From Rhizophagus irregularis (lineage: Eukaryota > Glomeromycota > Glomeromycetes > Glomerales > Glomeraceae): 64,000 nucleotides of DNA. A model generated the notes under the pieces. That model made no database searches. It was given only the letters and a program-made list of their open reading frames with translations, and was not told the DNA's origin. Position numbers and translations under genes: made by a program. Below, piece by piece: positions 12,074 to 23,093 of the stretch (the stretch's first letter is position 1; each line of letters begins with the position of its first letter). The stretch covers positions 1,860,001-1,924,000 of the forward strand of contig NC_089436.1 in assembly GCF_026210795.1 (NCBI RefSeq), written 5' to 3'.

Positions 12074-13435
12074 ATGAGTTATCGAGCAGGTTATTGTTCT
12101 TTTGAATATAAACTTGAGAATGTATCAAAATTAACAGAAAGAGTATACTCTCCACCTTTTGCTACATCAACTTGTAGAAATTGGATGTTGATCTTTGACC
12201 CAGTATGCTATCGATAATTATTTTATTTTTGATTTATTTTCTTGAGAGATTATTTGTAAAATTTACGAAAAAAATTTTTTTCTTTTTTTTTCTTTTTTTT
12301 CTTTTTTTTTTAAAAAAAAATATATATTTATATCATGATAATAATTAATCATAGTATACGAGCGATCCAAAAAATTATCAAATTCTTCTTTGCACAATAC
12401 TTAACAAAGACGAAGAATCAAAACATTTTACGGACACTTTCTTGCCTTTAAAAGTTATTTTGAAAACTCCTTCAGGTGATATTATTCATGAAGTCTCTAC
12501 AAATGATAAGATATTTGTTAAATCCGGACTCTGTAAGTAGTAAAAAAAAAAAAGTAATTTAAAATTATAAATTTAACCTAAATATCAATTATATTGAACC
12601 CTTTTTATATTATTTTTCACTCTTTATTTTTTCATTTTTTTTTTACATTTTTTTTTTATTTTTTTTTTGATCTTTTAATATTATCTTATTATTGGTAATA
12701 GTTCTTGTTTACAACCGTCCAAGATCCACGCTACTTAATAATATAATTATTAATGTACAATTTAGTGAAGTTAGATTCACAAAAATTCCTCCAAAAACTA
12801 CTTTTGGAACCAAACAAGTAGCAGAAAATTTAGTTAATGCTTGGTCTAATGAATTGAATAAACCTGATCGAGGAGATGTTAAATTTAAAGTTCAAGGTCG
12901 AGCTATTTATGCAAATAGTTCGATTCTTGCAATGAGATCAGATTATTTTGAGGCAATGTTTGAAGGTGAATGGATGGAATGTAATAATAAACAAAGATCT
13001 CAAAGATCTTCAACAACAAACACGAAAAACGAAATTAATGAGAATCGATATAAATATGAGATTGAAATTACGGATTTTAATTATGAGACAGTAATTGCAA
13101 TGTTACATTTTTTATATACTGATGAAGCGGATTTTAAAAATTATAGTTTGGATAATATATGGAATTTATTTAGTATTTCTGATAAATATTTTGTGGATGA
13201 TTTGAGACATAGGATTAAAATTCATATTATTAATAATTTATTAAATGAAAGGAATGCAGCTGAAATGTTATTTAAATATGCTTGGAAATGGCCCGATTTA
13301 AAAGAATTGATTAAAAATTATAATATTCAACATTTTGTAAAGATTAGAAAAACAAAAGGTTTTAGACAAATAGTTGCATCAAAATCGGATTATCCAATGT
13401 ATCATGAATTACTTGAAGAATTATTGTTGGGTTAA
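12074..13435 (+). CDS. MATH-BTB domain protein, copy 1
   Basis: Three exons, join(12074-12202,12355-12532,12702-13435), 346 aa. Residues 1-130 form a MATH/TRAF-like domain (FEYKLENVSKL, NWMLIFDP, YQILLCTILN). Residues 160-265 form the BTB/POZ domain (GDVKFKVQGRAIYANSSILA, SDYFEAMFEGEW, MLHFLYTDEADF), followed by a BACK-like region (NAAEMLFKYAWKWPDLK). In animals and plants such proteins (SPOP/BPM type) link substrates to Cullin-3 ubiquitin ligases: MATH binds the substrate, BTB binds Cul3. A low-complexity insertion (SQRSSTTNTKNEINEN) sits inside the BTB fold. Its neighbour at 14227 has the same exon phases and is a tandem paralogue. Confidence 0.88.
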
Positions 13436-14072
13436 AATTTTATAATCTATATAATCTATATTAATAATCTTATATATATATATATATATCATATTATATT
13501 TTCTTTTATCTTTTTATTTCTTTTTTAAAAAAAAAATTACGTATATATATTATTACATAAAATAATTTTATCTAATTAATAATTTGGGGGGGTTTTATTT
13601 TTTTTTTGTCATTATATTATTATTTTTAATAAAATATAATTATGAACATTTATTGAACTTTATGATTTGAATGATTCTGACTCATATTTTGTTATTTGAA
13701 GATTTGACTCAAAATTCGTAATAGTCATCATAACAAAAAGTCTAAAATCAAAAAGTATATATATACCTTTGAAATTTTGACTTTTTCAAAAAAAGTATCT
13801 CATAAAAATCTTCTCATATAATATCTTTACATTCTTTTAATCTTTACACTTTACGTTCTTTACGTTCTAATACTGTACTTTTACGTTCTTTTTTAATATA
13901 ATTACTTTTCTCTCTCTCTTTTCACCAGCTATTTTATAAAAAATTATTAGGAAAATCTTTTTAAAAAATCTTCTCATATATACATATTCTTTATATCTTT
14001 ACGTTCTTTACTTCTCTCTCTTTAATATAATTACACATTCTTTTTAATATAATTACTTGCTCTCTCTCTCGT
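13436..14072. other. Intergenic between MATH-BTB paralogues
   Basis: AT- and CT-rich DNA with short reiterated words: AAAATCTTCTCATATA at about 13808 and 13966, TTTACGTTCTT several times between 13849 and 14010, and CTCTCTCT runs. This looks like locally expanded simple sequence upstream of copy 2; no gene seen. Confidence 0.5.
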
Positions 14073-14226
14073 TTCACCAGCTATTTCATAAAAATTCACC
14101 AACTACTTCATAAAAATTCACCAGCTACTTCATAAAAAATCACCAGCTATTTCATAAAAATTCACCAACTACTTCATAAAAATTCACCAGCTACTTCATA
14201 AAAAATCACCAGCTACTTCATAAAAA
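14073..14226 (+). repeat. Seven-copy 22-bp tandem repeat abutting a start codon
   Basis: Seven units of about 22 nt (type TTCACCAGCTACTTCATAAA plus A). Units 1-3 and 4-6 form two copies of a 66-bp higher-order block that differ in CAGCTATTT, CAACTACTT and CAGCTACTT. The last unit ends directly at the ATG of the MATH-BTB copy 2 gene, so the array is its 5' UTR or core promoter. Confidence 0.9.
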
Positions 14227-15527
14227 ATGAATTTTCAAAATCATTTTCAAAATCATCAAAACCTTCATTCTTTTGGTTTTGCTTTGAATAATGTTTTACA
14301 TATCAAGCAACCTGTTAATTTTCCACCTTATTTAACATCGATAGAATGGCATTTAACTTTTCACCCGGTAAGTTAAAAAAAGAAAGTCCCATTATAATAT
14401 TTAAAATCTTATTAAATTTTTTAATAATTATTTCTAAATACAGTATGATGATAATGATAAAAACGTTTTCGTTTTGAATTTGCTTGCAAAATCTGGAAGT
14501 AACGATAGTAACGAAAATAACGAAAATATCTTATTTTGTTACGATATTTCTTCCATTGTTATGTATACAAAATCTCTTTATAGTAATGAAATTCTTAGAT
14601 TTGGCGCAAAAAATATTAAAATCATTGAAGGTAAATATTGATTACACTTTTATTACTGTACCGTCTGTACGTGTTTTCGTGTTTTATATACTGGGTATAG
14701 TCAGTCCAGTCGCACAAATATTATACAGTATATCTAATCTAATTTATTTTCTCTTAGATGGTAGAGGTTATAGAGGTTATAGTATGAAAGCTCCAAGAAA
14801 AACCTTAGTTGATAACATGATTTTTGGTGTAAAGTTATATCCTTTTCACCTTGGTGCAACAAATATTGAAAGATCTATTCGATCAAAAAATGTTCCAAAG
14901 AATTTGATTTCTGATTTAATTAATGAATTAAAAAATCCTAATCAAAATCAAGCGGATGTCATGTTTATAATTCAAGGTAAAAGGTTATACGTAAAAAGTT
15001 CAATTCTTATATTAAAATCGGATCATTTTAAATTGATGTTTAATGGTAATTGGAAAGAAACAAAAGATCAAGAAGAAGAAGATAAAGAATCAAATATTAA
15101 ATATGTGATTGAAATTACAGATTTTAATTATGATACTGTACTTTCAATGATATTATTTTTTTATACTGAAGAACTTGTTATTAATGAGAAAGAAAGTTTT
15201 ATTAAATATTTTAATAATTTATGGAATTTATTTAGATTATCTGATAAATATCTTTTAGATGATTTGAAAAGAGTAGTAAAATATCATATCTTTGATAGAT
15301 TAAATATAAACAATGCAGCAGAAATGTTATTTAAATATGCTTGGAAATGGACAGATTTAAAAGAACATATTATAAGATTTATAGTAGAAAATATTCAATA
15401 TGTTAGAAATTCAAAAGGTTATAAAGATATATTAGCAAATTATTCGGATAATCCGAATTTTCTTAAGTTAAATACGGAAATTTTTTTAAGATTATATCCT
15501 GAAGAATCATTTGATTTTATTAATTAA
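14227..15527 (+). CDS. MATH-BTB domain protein, copy 2
   Basis: Three exons, join(14227-14367,14444-14630,14758-15527), 365 aa, with the same phases (0, 1) as copy 1, supporting tandem duplication. The N-terminal MATH region is more diverged, with an Asn/Ser/Glu-rich loop (SGSNDSNENNEN); FGAKNIKIIEDGRG matches the end of the fold. The BTB domain begins at residue 175 (ADVMFIIQGKRLYVKSSILI, DHFKLMFNGNW, MILFFYTEE), followed by a BACK-like tail (NAAEMLFKYAWKWTDLKEHI) almost identical to copy 1. Likely a Cullin-3 adaptor with a different substrate; the substrate cannot be inferred. The start is placed at the ATG right after the 22-bp repeat array. Confidence 0.85.
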
Positions 15528-18132
15528 TTAAGATTTTAAAAATTAAGGACTAGGTTTAATAATTAAGAACTAGCTTTTATATTATGTTTTAATTAGGTTT
15601 TATATTATAATAATATTCTAATAATATTCTAATATATTTTATTATAAGGTATTTACTATTTTAATTATGTATATATACGTATACTTATTTCGTAAATAAT
15701 AATTATATTATCAAAAAGCAATTGGTACTTCAATTTTTTATATAATATTTACCTGAAAATTTACCTGATCATCCGAATATATCGGATATTGTAATAATAA
15801 TAAATATTTGCTAAACAAATAAAAAATCTATGTGCTTTGACCTTTGTGATGTTGTGATGCAAATAAGGTAAAATCATATAATCATATAGTAACTGTAAGG
15901 TTTGTGCGGTAATGTGTACTTTGAACTGTCAAAATTGTGTTCAAAAATGATGACAGTCTTTTCACCTTGTAATACTGTAATGTTCTCATGTAATGTTCCC
16001 ACCATGTAATGTTTCCGCCATGTAATGTTTCATGTTTCCATGTAATGTTTCTTAATATAGTGTTTTTAATAGAAAAAAAAGGCATCGATACTTCAAAATT
16101 TGAATTTTTCAATACAGGCTGTTTTAAACCAATAAAAGTGGCTTAAAAAAGATTAAAAATAAGTTTTTGTTTATTTTGAACACTTTTTTTGGGGGAAAAT
16201 TCTTTTGAGATATAACATCTTGTAAGACAAATGAAACGACCAAATTATATAACTATTTGATAAACTAAATATATTCTCATTTATTTAAGTTTTATAAATT
16301 ACATGTGAAATATGTTTCAGGATATTATTGATATTATTTCAAGTAAAGATAATCATTTCTCTTTTATTTAAAAAAAAACAAGAACCTTAACTTGAAAAAC
16401 CAAAAGAGGCGACGGTTCCGATAAACTGTACAAGAATCTTTCGGTAGTTTCCTTTCTATGAATCTAAATGATTTAAAAAATGATTGAAAGGTTTTCTATA
16501 AAGAATTCATTATAATAGATAAGTTTTTATTACCAAATTTGGACATCATTTAAAATAATACTTTTTTCTATAAAAAATAAATAAAGTTTTTGTTTATGTT
16601 TCTATCTAAATAGATTCACGCCAAAAAAATTACAAAATCGAAAAATGTAAAAAAACTGGGGAAATTTACAATCATTATTTTTTAGCCAATAACCAAAAAG
16701 AGTATTTATAATAAGGATACATTACGTAATGAGTAATCACTGAGTAATCACTCCCCTTATAATCGACATTACATTTTTTTTACAGCCAATAATTTTAACC
16801 AATAGTTGAAAAGAGTATAACTATATTTCAAAGACCAAACAGACCAACAACATACATGATTATTACGTAAATTTCCCCTTTTAACATATTCTAGGGGAGA
16901 ATATTTCACCTATTTCGTGTTGAATCAGAGTTTATAGATCATGATTGGTTTGGAATATTTTCATTCAAGTAATTTCATAGTCAGATAGCATACTTTTTCA
17001 TTGTCAATGATATTTGAAGTCCCTCCTCTCATTAAAATAATAAAAAAGGTAAAAGTGATAAAAAGTGATAAAAAGTGATAAAAAAAAAAGAAAAGAAAAG
17101 AAAAAGCCACAATATGTTAATCAATTACACGTTGTCGGGATTTTTCTTGTTTCGGTATTCTTTTAGTCATTGCTTTGAAATGTTGATCGTTTGAAATTTG
17201 TAGTTCTGAAAAAATCTTGGTTGTTTATACATACATCAATCGATACATCGATGTTATACATACATTATTAACCAATTTTGGCTAAACATGAAATTCCTAA
17301 AATCAGTATTTTTTTACCCGTTTTTTCAAGTTTACTAACTTGATATAGGATATGATAATAATAAATGTTATAATAAATGTTTATGATAAATGTTTATGAT
17401 AAATGTCAGTTATGATAAATGTTATGATAAATGTTGTATGTTATTTGTATGTTAAGTTAATTGTATGTTAAGTTATTTGTATGAAATTGCTGCGTCACAA
17501 ACTTTTTTTTTTTTTTAAGCTTATGTAATGAAAGTAACTACCATTTCCACATGGTCAGTTACCTCACTTTACTTTAAGGTAAGGTCTCGGCAATACGGTA
17601 TAATTATTTTATTTATTTTATTTATTTTGCGTAGAAAAAAAAAAAATTTCATTGTGTTAATGAATTATTTGATTTAGGTAATAATAATTTTCCTTCTCAT
17701 TGTAATAATAAAAAAGGTTGTTTTTACAAATCACTCCTTAATTTGGTAAATTACATTAATAATTTTAATGATAATCATCTTCCGAGAAAATAAGTTATTT
17801 TTTTCAATTTTATTCATAAATGAAATTTTTTTAAATAATTTTGGTTTTGATACACTTTCTTTCTTTCTATTTTCGGTTTATAGTCCCGATGATTTTTGAA
17901 CAATTATATATTATTGATTACCAAAATAGTCAATAAGTCGTCATAATACATGAATTTATGATTTTTATCAAAAAAAAAATTTTTTTTTAGATCTAAAAGA
18001 AGAGAAAAAGAAGAAGAAGAAGAAAAAAGAAGAAAAAAAGAAGGGGAGGAGGAAAAAGAAAAGGAAAAAAAAAGAAAAAGTTCAATATATATATTATTCA
18101 AATTATATATTTATATAAGAATTTTTCTAACT
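15528..18132. other. 2.6-kb gene-free region with simple repeats
   Basis: No convincing gene on either strand. Contents: a CATGTAATGTTTC-type tandem repeat at 15986-16051; ATGATAAATGTT and GTATGTTAAGTT repeats at 17352-17483; (ATTTT)n at about 17608-17630; a long purine tract (AAGAAGAAG, AAAAAGAAGGGG) at 17994-18080. Confidence 0.6.
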
Positions 18133-18250
18133 ATCACCGGGGGTGATGATCACCGATGACTGAAATTATGATGATCGACCAGCATTAAAAAAATAGAATG
18201 CCAGTAAAATTTGATAATTCTGGCTAACGGTGATACTCACCCCCGGTGAT
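18133..18250. mobile_element. Short MITE-like inverted-repeat element
   Basis: 118-bp element bounded by 23-bp inverted repeats that start ATCACCGGGGGTGA and match at about 21 of 23 positions. The interior is AT-rich and non-coding. The GC-rich ends stand out in this AT-rich region. I see no certain target-site duplication, so a non-mobile palindrome is possible. Confidence 0.6.
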
Positions 18251-18419
18251 TTGAAGTAAAAAACTTTATATAATTATTTATTAAAAAAAGAAAGAAAATG
18301 ATTTAACTATCTACAAAAAATACTAAACACTAAAAATAAAACAGTAAAAAATAAACTATCAACACACTTTATATAAACTTTATATATACTTTATAAATAA
18401 TAATAAATTACGTTTACGT

Positions 18420-19388
18420 TTAATCATTTAAACCACATACACTTGGATCCATATCATCATTATCCCAATTCATTCCACTCATCAAACGATGAAAACAATA
18501 CATACATTCACGTTCTCTATCACTTAATTTTTCTTCACTTTCAATACATTGTTGTATAATCTTTCTTGCTCTTTCAACCATTAATGTTTTTTGTGAAGGT
18601 AAAATATTATGTTTAAAATAATGATCCAAAGTATACCGAAAAGCAAAAAAAGCTTCTCGTCCACCAATTTTTTGAGATAATTTAGAATCTCCTTGTTTTG
18701 ATAATTTCATATCAAGTTTTTCTAAAATTTTTGTACGTTCACGAGAAAATGAAGGCATCATTTCATTTATATAAGTTAAAGTAAATAAACGATCCGCAAC
18801 CATTTTCGTTATATCAAAAGGAGATATTTCAGGAATTGATTCAGGACATTCTTTTGATATATTTAATTGTATACCAGAAAAAATTGTTGGTAATTGTTTT
18901 TTTATTCTACAAGCGAAATAAATAGCTCGATCTTTTGCATTCTTTTCAGAGAAATATTCTGAATAAAAATCTTCAGTTGAATATTCTAATGATGAATTTG
19001 ATGAAGGAAATTGTTGATGATCAAAAGTTGGACTTAAACTTTCATTATTATTATTCGAATCATCAAGGTAAGAATTAATATCGTTGGTATTTCCATCATT
19101 AATCATCATGGTACTTAAACGTTTGGATTCTCGTTTAATAATATTCATGGTTTTAACAAAATTTCCTGAATTATCAGCGAAATCCAAAGGTAATTCAACT
19201 TTTGCTGTTGATGGTGATTCTCTAGGTGTAATAGCTTCTTCATAATCATCACTTGTAATTGCTTCTTCTGAATCAGGTTCATGTTCAGAATCGGATGAAA
19301 CTTCATGATATCTTTTACTTATGGATTTTTTAAGTTTTCTTGATTCTGTTTGAATATGAAGACTCAACCGTTTTGGAAAGAGACGCAT
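18420..19388 (-). CDS. Uncharacterised 322-aa fungal protein
   Basis: Single exon. The first 150 residues are low-complexity: a basic start (MRLFPKRLSLHIQTESRKLKKSISKR), an acidic/Ser stretch (SSDSEHEPDSEEAITSDDYEEAIT) and an Asn/Ser region. Residues 150-322 look folded and helical, with FACRIKKQLPTIFSGIQLNISKEC, MVADRLFTLTYINEMMPSF, REAFFAFRYTLDHYF and ERECMYCFHRLMSGMNWD. No motif that I recognise. The helical part could be a protein-interaction domain. The 5' flank has long homopolymer A/T runs. Confidence 0.7.
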   Translation of the reverse strand: MRLFPKRLSLHIQTESRKLKKSISKRYHEVSSDSEHEPDSEEAITSDDYEEAITPRESPSTAKVELPLDFADNSGNFVKTMNIIKRESKRLSTMMINDGNTNDINSYLDDSNNNNESLSPTFDHQQFPSSNSSLEYSTEDFYSEYFSEKNAKDRAIYFACRIKKQLPTIFSGIQLNISKECPESIPEISPFDITKMVADRLFTLTYINEMMPSFSRERTKILEKLDMKLSKQGDSKLSQKIGGREAFFAFRYTLDHYFKHNILPSQKTLMVERARKIIQQCIESEEKLSDRERECMYCFHRLMSGMNWDNDDMDPSVCGLND

Positions 19389-21336
19389 GTTTGTTATTAT
19401 TGAAGAAGGATTTAAAAAAAAAAAGGTTTTTTTTTTTAAAAAAAAAAAAGAATAAATAAATAAAATGAAATGAAAAAAAAAGGTTTGAAAAATCGGTTAG
19501 TATTTAAATTTGTTTGAAAATTATGAAAGCATATATATATTATATATTAATATATATGGTTATTGATTTTTAATTTTAATTAATTTAATGTTTAATAGAA
19601 ACGTATTCAAAAGAAAAAAAGGAAAGTATATAATAAATATATAAAAAGGAAAATGATAAAATAATAATAAATAATAATAAATATAAACAAAAAAAAAAAA
19701 AAAATTTTTTTTTTTTAAAAAAGGGACAATGAAAAAGGTTTTAAAAAGAAAGTTTTAATCTTTTTTTCGATTTTCGAAAATGGGTTTTATGAGAGTTTTG
19801 TGTTAGTTATTAGGAGTTGTAAGAGTGTTTGTGAATGATTCTGATTAAATAATTTGTATCGGAGAAAAAAAAATAATATTGTACTATTGAAAAAAAAAAA
19901 AAAAAGTGTACTATGTGTACTAACTATTAAATATACTATGAACTCTATGAATATTTTCCGAACTTGGGGAGAATGATAGATAATTATTTTGTTAATATTA
20001 TTTATAGATTATCTCGGTTATATGAAATAAAAAAAAGGAAAAGAAATGAGTAAAAAAAAAAATTGATTTTTTTTTTTTATTTTTACAAAAAAGCAAAACC
20101 CCGAAATAGAACACACACATATATATACATTATTATTATTATTATTATTATTTATTATTATATGAAAGAGAAAAAAAAAAGGATTGACGGTTGGTCGAAC
20201 TATAATTATTTTATTTTTTTATTTTAATTCAAGTTTATTTAACGAATTTTTAAACGTTTAAAAGGCAATTTTGGTAGGATGTTTCACTAATAAGTAATAA
20301 ACATTAACTTTAATTGGATTAAACGAGTGTAATACAAGGAAGTACGTGCTAGAAGGTTATTATATTCATGGATCACGAGGGATGTGATTAATGTGATCAA
20401 TAAATAATAAAACCCTTTATTTCATAAAAGATCACAAGGTGAATTTGTGTATTTCAACGTGTGTAGTATTTAATTTAAATATATGCAAAATATATATGCA
20501 ATATTTTGTAATTTATAAGGAAGTTTCCTTTTTTTAATTGAAAATGTGATGAAATCAGGCCATATTGGCAACTTATTGGCGACTTGGCGGAAAATAAATA
20601 TACGTATATGTATATATGTATATATACAATATATATATATATATATATATGTATATCTTAACACAATACATTTAACAACTATAACAACTATACATTTAAC
20701 ACATTTAACACTATTTTTTTTTTGCCCGACTTGGATAATAGTTAATATTTTTTTTTAAAATACGTAGTTTTTTCGTAATTAGTTTCAAAAAAAAAAAAGT
20801 TTTTTAGAATTATTCGTTACGTATTGTCAAAGATTTATTTGTTGTTTTTCCCGTTGGGTCGTAATAAAAAAGATTGGTCTAATATTAAATTAGAAAAATT
20901 ATAATGAATTAAAAACTTTAAAACCTTTTCATTCAATTCTTTTAAGAAAAAAGGTATTTTTTCTTTGTTTGTCTTCTTTTAAACTTGTTTCAAAGTAACT
21001 TAATACTTTTCGTGATTGACCGTAGCGTAACACAAGGGTATAAGCCCGAAGAGAAATCATTACAATGTGATACAATATTTCCTTTTTTAGAAAAAGTGAC
21101 TAACTCTAATTAACATTTTATTGATATTCCTGGCTAAATAAATGGAATACTTAATATAGTTAGTTTACATTTCCGGTGATTTTACTCCGTATTTTATTTT
21201 TACTTTGCCACACGCAGCAATTCGCAGCAATTCGCAGCAATGTTAAAATAATTATATAAAGTCGAGGAGAGACTAGGGAGAGATTTCGTTCTAACTACGA
21301 ACAAAATCATTCAATAAATCATTCAATCATTAAAAG
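19389..21336. other. Divergent intergenic region, 1.9 kb
   Basis: Between the orphan minus-strand gene and the RNA ligase gene. Very AT-rich, with homopolymer runs at 19420-19450 and 19690-19720, a (TATA)n/(ATATGT)n tract at 20595-20655, and three copies of CGCAGCAATT at 21213-21242, just upstream of the ligase start. No gene seen. Confidence 0.55.
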
Positions 21337-23010
21337 ATGACTACAATTGATTCATCAACATCAAATGAATGGTGGAATATTAACAAACATGTTAAATATC
21401 ATGCAATCGAAACCACTTCAAATTCTAAAAGGGTAGAAATATTTAAAAAAGAAAATCTTTTAGACAAATGCGAGTAAGTATATACTTATACATCACAAGA
21501 ATTATTGTATAACACGTATTAACTCTATAACATTGTAACACTGTAACTTTTTTTTATTAATCCATTCTTTTTTTTAAAAAAATTTTTTAAAGGTGGGTCG
21601 TAACAGAAAAAGTTCATGGTAGTAATTTCTCTTTTATTACCAATGGTAAAGAAATCAAATGTGCTAGTAGATTAGGACTTTTAACAGATTCAACTGAATA
21701 TTATGGATTTCAAAATGTTAAAGAAAGATATTATAAAAATATTATAAAATTATGGGATATAATGTTAACAAAAAATTTAATTAAATCAAAATCAAAATCA
21801 AAATCAAATAATAATGATGATGATAATTTAAATGATGATGATGAAAAAGTTATTATAATATTTGGTGAATTATTTGGTGGTAGATATTCTCATCCTGATG
21901 TAAAACCTATAAAAAATGCTATAATGTGTCAATTTGGTATAGATTATTGTCCACAAAATGATTTCTTGGCTTTTGATATTTATGATGGAAAAGATTTTTT
22001 AAATTATGATATTATGATTGATTTATTTAAAGAATCTGAATTACCATATCTTAAACCTTTATTTAGAGGTTCTTTTAATGATGCTTTTAATTATAATCCT
22101 GATTTTATTACTACAATTCCGGTAATTATAAATTTTTTATTATTAATGTTATGTTATTTCAATTTTCATATAAAGAAAAAAGAGTTTAATTAATTTATTT
22201 TTTTTTACTTTTACTCTAAACGTTATTCTATTTATCCTATCCTATTTAATCCTAATAATTCTATTATCCTATTTAATCCTACTTAATCTTATCCTGCTTA
22301 ATTCTATTTAATCCAATTTTAATCTACTTACCCTATTTATCCTATTTAATCCTATTATTTATCCTACTTACCCCATTTAATCCTATTTATCCTACTTACC
22401 CTATTTATCCAATTATCCTATTTATCCAATTTTATCCTATTTCCAATTATTTAATTTATCCGACTACCATAATAGGACTTAATGGGATTACCGCCATTGC
22501 CATTCCAAAATAGAGCTGAAGGCGTAATCATAAAACCGGTATTAACAATTCGTGCGAAAGATAAGGATAGACGCGTAATTTTAAAGATTAAAACTACAGA
22601 TTTCGTAGAACGCGTTCGAACTAAAAAACGCGAATATAAAGAAGAATCAAGAAAAAAATCAATTCAACCAATGAATGAAATGTATGATGAATTTTTAACA
22701 TTTATTAATGAAAATAGAGTTTGTAGTGTAGTATCAAAATTTGGTCCTATTATAAAACAAAATCAAGAAGAGAATATTGAAAATAAATTAAATGAAAGGA
22801 TTAATCAAGTTACTTTATTATTATTTGAAGATGCTTTAATTGATCTTTATAAAGATGATGAATTAAAAGAAAAATTTGAAAATTTACCAATTTATCAACA
22901 AGAAATTATTAAAGAAAAAATTAAAGGGGTTGAAGCTTTAAATGTTGTTAAAGATTATGTAGAAAAAATTAAAAGTATGATTTCTTTAACTTCAGATACT
23001 ATTTTAAATG

Positions 23011-23041
<31 letters not shown>

Positions 23042-23093
23042 GGATTTATTAGATGATAGTGATGATAATATTTTAGATTCGATTTTAACTTAA
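21337..23093 (+). CDS. Rnl2-type RNA ligase
   Basis: Three exons, join(21337-21473,21593-22121,22476-23093), 427 aa. The nucleotidyltransferase motifs are in order: motif I EKVHGSNF with the putative AMP-accepting Lys at residue 52, motif III FGELFGG near 136-142, motif IV EGVIIKP near 237-243, motif V LKIK near 258-261. The KxHG(S/T)N form and the GELFGG spacing are those of T4 Rnl2-like ligases, which join nicked double-stranded RNA (kinetoplastid editing ligases, phage and some eukaryotic relatives). A Lys/Ser/Asn/Asp insertion lies at about residues 106-127. A 160-aa helical C-terminal extension ends in an Asn/Asp run. Role in this fungus unknown; RNA repair or tRNA-end sealing is possible. 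Confidence 0.85.
22122..22475 (+). repeat. Degenerate (TTTAATCCTA)n minisatellite in an intron
   Basis: The 354-nt second intron of the RNA ligase gene is over four times longer than its neighbours because of a degenerate array of CCTATTTAATCCTA, CCTATTTATCC and CCTACTTACCC words (22230-22450). The flanking donor (GTAATT) and acceptor (ATAATAG) are normal. Confidence 0.8.

Noticed and set aside
14484-14757. Continuous frame upstream of the BTB domain of copy 2, hydrophobic in character
   Set aside because: It uses a different frame from the MATH exon; the spliced model (14444-14630 to 14758) gives the MATH sequence and matches the exon phases of copy 1.
20590-20660. TA/GTATA-rich tract read as a coding frame on both strands
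   Set aside because: Simple dinucleotide repeat producing Tyr/Ile strings on both strands.
22230-22450. Telomere-like CCTAAT-type repeat suggesting an interstitial telomere
   Set aside because: Units are degenerate, vary in length and lack a TTAGGG-type core; a simple intronic minisatellite explains them.
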